Positions 5,001-5,261 of a stretch of DNA of 5,261 bases are shown here, one piece after another. Made by a program: the position numbers and the translations under genes. The notes under the pieces are model-generated. The model saw nothing but the letters and a program-made list of their open reading frames with translations, was not told where the DNA came from and searched no databases. Each line of letters opens with the position of its first letter. Positions within the stretch are counted from its first letter, which is position 1. This stretch comes from DBFJGL01 sp048394785 (GTDB lineage Bacteria > Bacillota > Clostridia > Christensenellales > CAG-917), in the NCBI GenBank assembly GCA_048394785.1, contig DBFJGL010000061.1, positions 1 through 5,261 on the forward strand, written 5' to 3'.

Positions 5001-5261
5001 ATGGCAAAAAAAGCGTTTACAACCGACGGAGAAGTTGCGCCCGTCTATAAGGATATGAAAGCAAGAAAAGCCGTTCTCGTGACGGGGTTCGCGCTTTGTA
5101 TTGCCGCGTTTGCCGCCACTCTTGCGGCAATGCTGATTATGTTCGTTCCCGGCTTGACTTTCAAAAGCGCGTCGCTGACCGCGTTCGAGCTCAACTTCGG
5201 TCTGTTTGCCTTTGGAGTTTGCGCGTCATTTGTCGGAGTCGTTTTCTCTGTTGCAGGCGCA
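5001..5261 (+). CDS. Multi-pass membrane protein, 5' part only, probably leaderless
   Basis: The first 87 codons of an open frame that runs off the right edge without a stop. The visible protein has a hydrophilic, Lys-rich N-terminus (1-23), a hydrophobic helix (about 24-49, rich in Ala, Leu and Phe), a short loop and a second hydrophobic segment (about 64-87), so it is an integral inner-membrane protein. No family can be assigned from this fragment. The ATG at 5001 has no Shine-Dalgarno site and lies at the predicted transcription start of a perfect promoter, so translation may begin on a leaderless mRNA. The alternative ATG at 5055 (codon 19) has AAGGA only 1 base upstream, too close to be convincing, though it would leave both membrane helices intact. 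It is separately transcribed from the preceding operon. Confidence 0.7.
   Translation, partial: MAKKAFTTDGEVAPVYKDMKARKAVLVTGFALCIAAFAATLAAMLIMFVPGLTFKSASLTAFELNFGLFAFGVCASFVGVVFSVAGA

Overview
The window looks like a chromosomal segment of an anaerobic Gram-positive (Clostridia-like) bacterium of moderate G+C. The main support is the MurG-type glycosyltransferase, whose motifs (HESDYT, the GDQ..NA signature) match the MurG form common in Clostridia and Bacilli. The purine-rich Shine-Dalgarno sites, the monoacylglycerol-lipase-like hydrolase and the consensus sigma-A promoters agree with this. The species cannot be named from the sequence.

Layout, left to right. (1) A complete LacI-family repressor gene on + (51-1004), with a perfect TATAAT box at the left edge. 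(2) A strong intrinsic terminator (1036-1063) that works in both directions, shared with the convergent gene. (3) A complete alpha/beta hydrolase of the monoacylglycerol lipase type on - (1183-2103). (4) A divergent promoter region (about 2104-2257) serving the hydrolase on - and the next gene on +. (5) A two-gene + operon. Its first gene is a MurG-like glycosyltransferase (2258-3565) with an unusual 79-residue N-terminal extension carrying three Cys-x-Cys motifs. The second, overlapping it by 34 bases, is an unrecognised membrane-anchored protein (3532-4851) that reads as a beta-propeller. (6) A 149-base intergenic stretch rich in inverted repeats, ending in a perfect TTGACA-17-TATAAT promoter. 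(7) The 5' part of a multi-pass membrane protein gene (5001 to the window edge), whose ATG lies exactly where transcription should begin, so the mRNA is probably leaderless.

How they may work together. The glycosyltransferase and propeller genes share a transcript and are probably translationally coupled, which suggests a common cell-envelope role: lipid II-type glycan transfer at the inner face of the membrane, and an anchored propeller, probably on the outer face. The hydrolase probably acts on lipid esters and has its own promoter. The LacI-type regulator's targets are not evident. However, an AT-rich motif (AATGAAAT followed by TTAA) occurs once at its own promoter and twice, 11 bases apart, at the glycosyltransferase promoter, so a regulatory link is possible. 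No mobile element, CRISPR array, tRNA or rRNA gene was seen. The points most worth a second look are the Cys-x-Cys extension on the MurG homologue, its coupled propeller partner, and the leaderless promoter arrangement.
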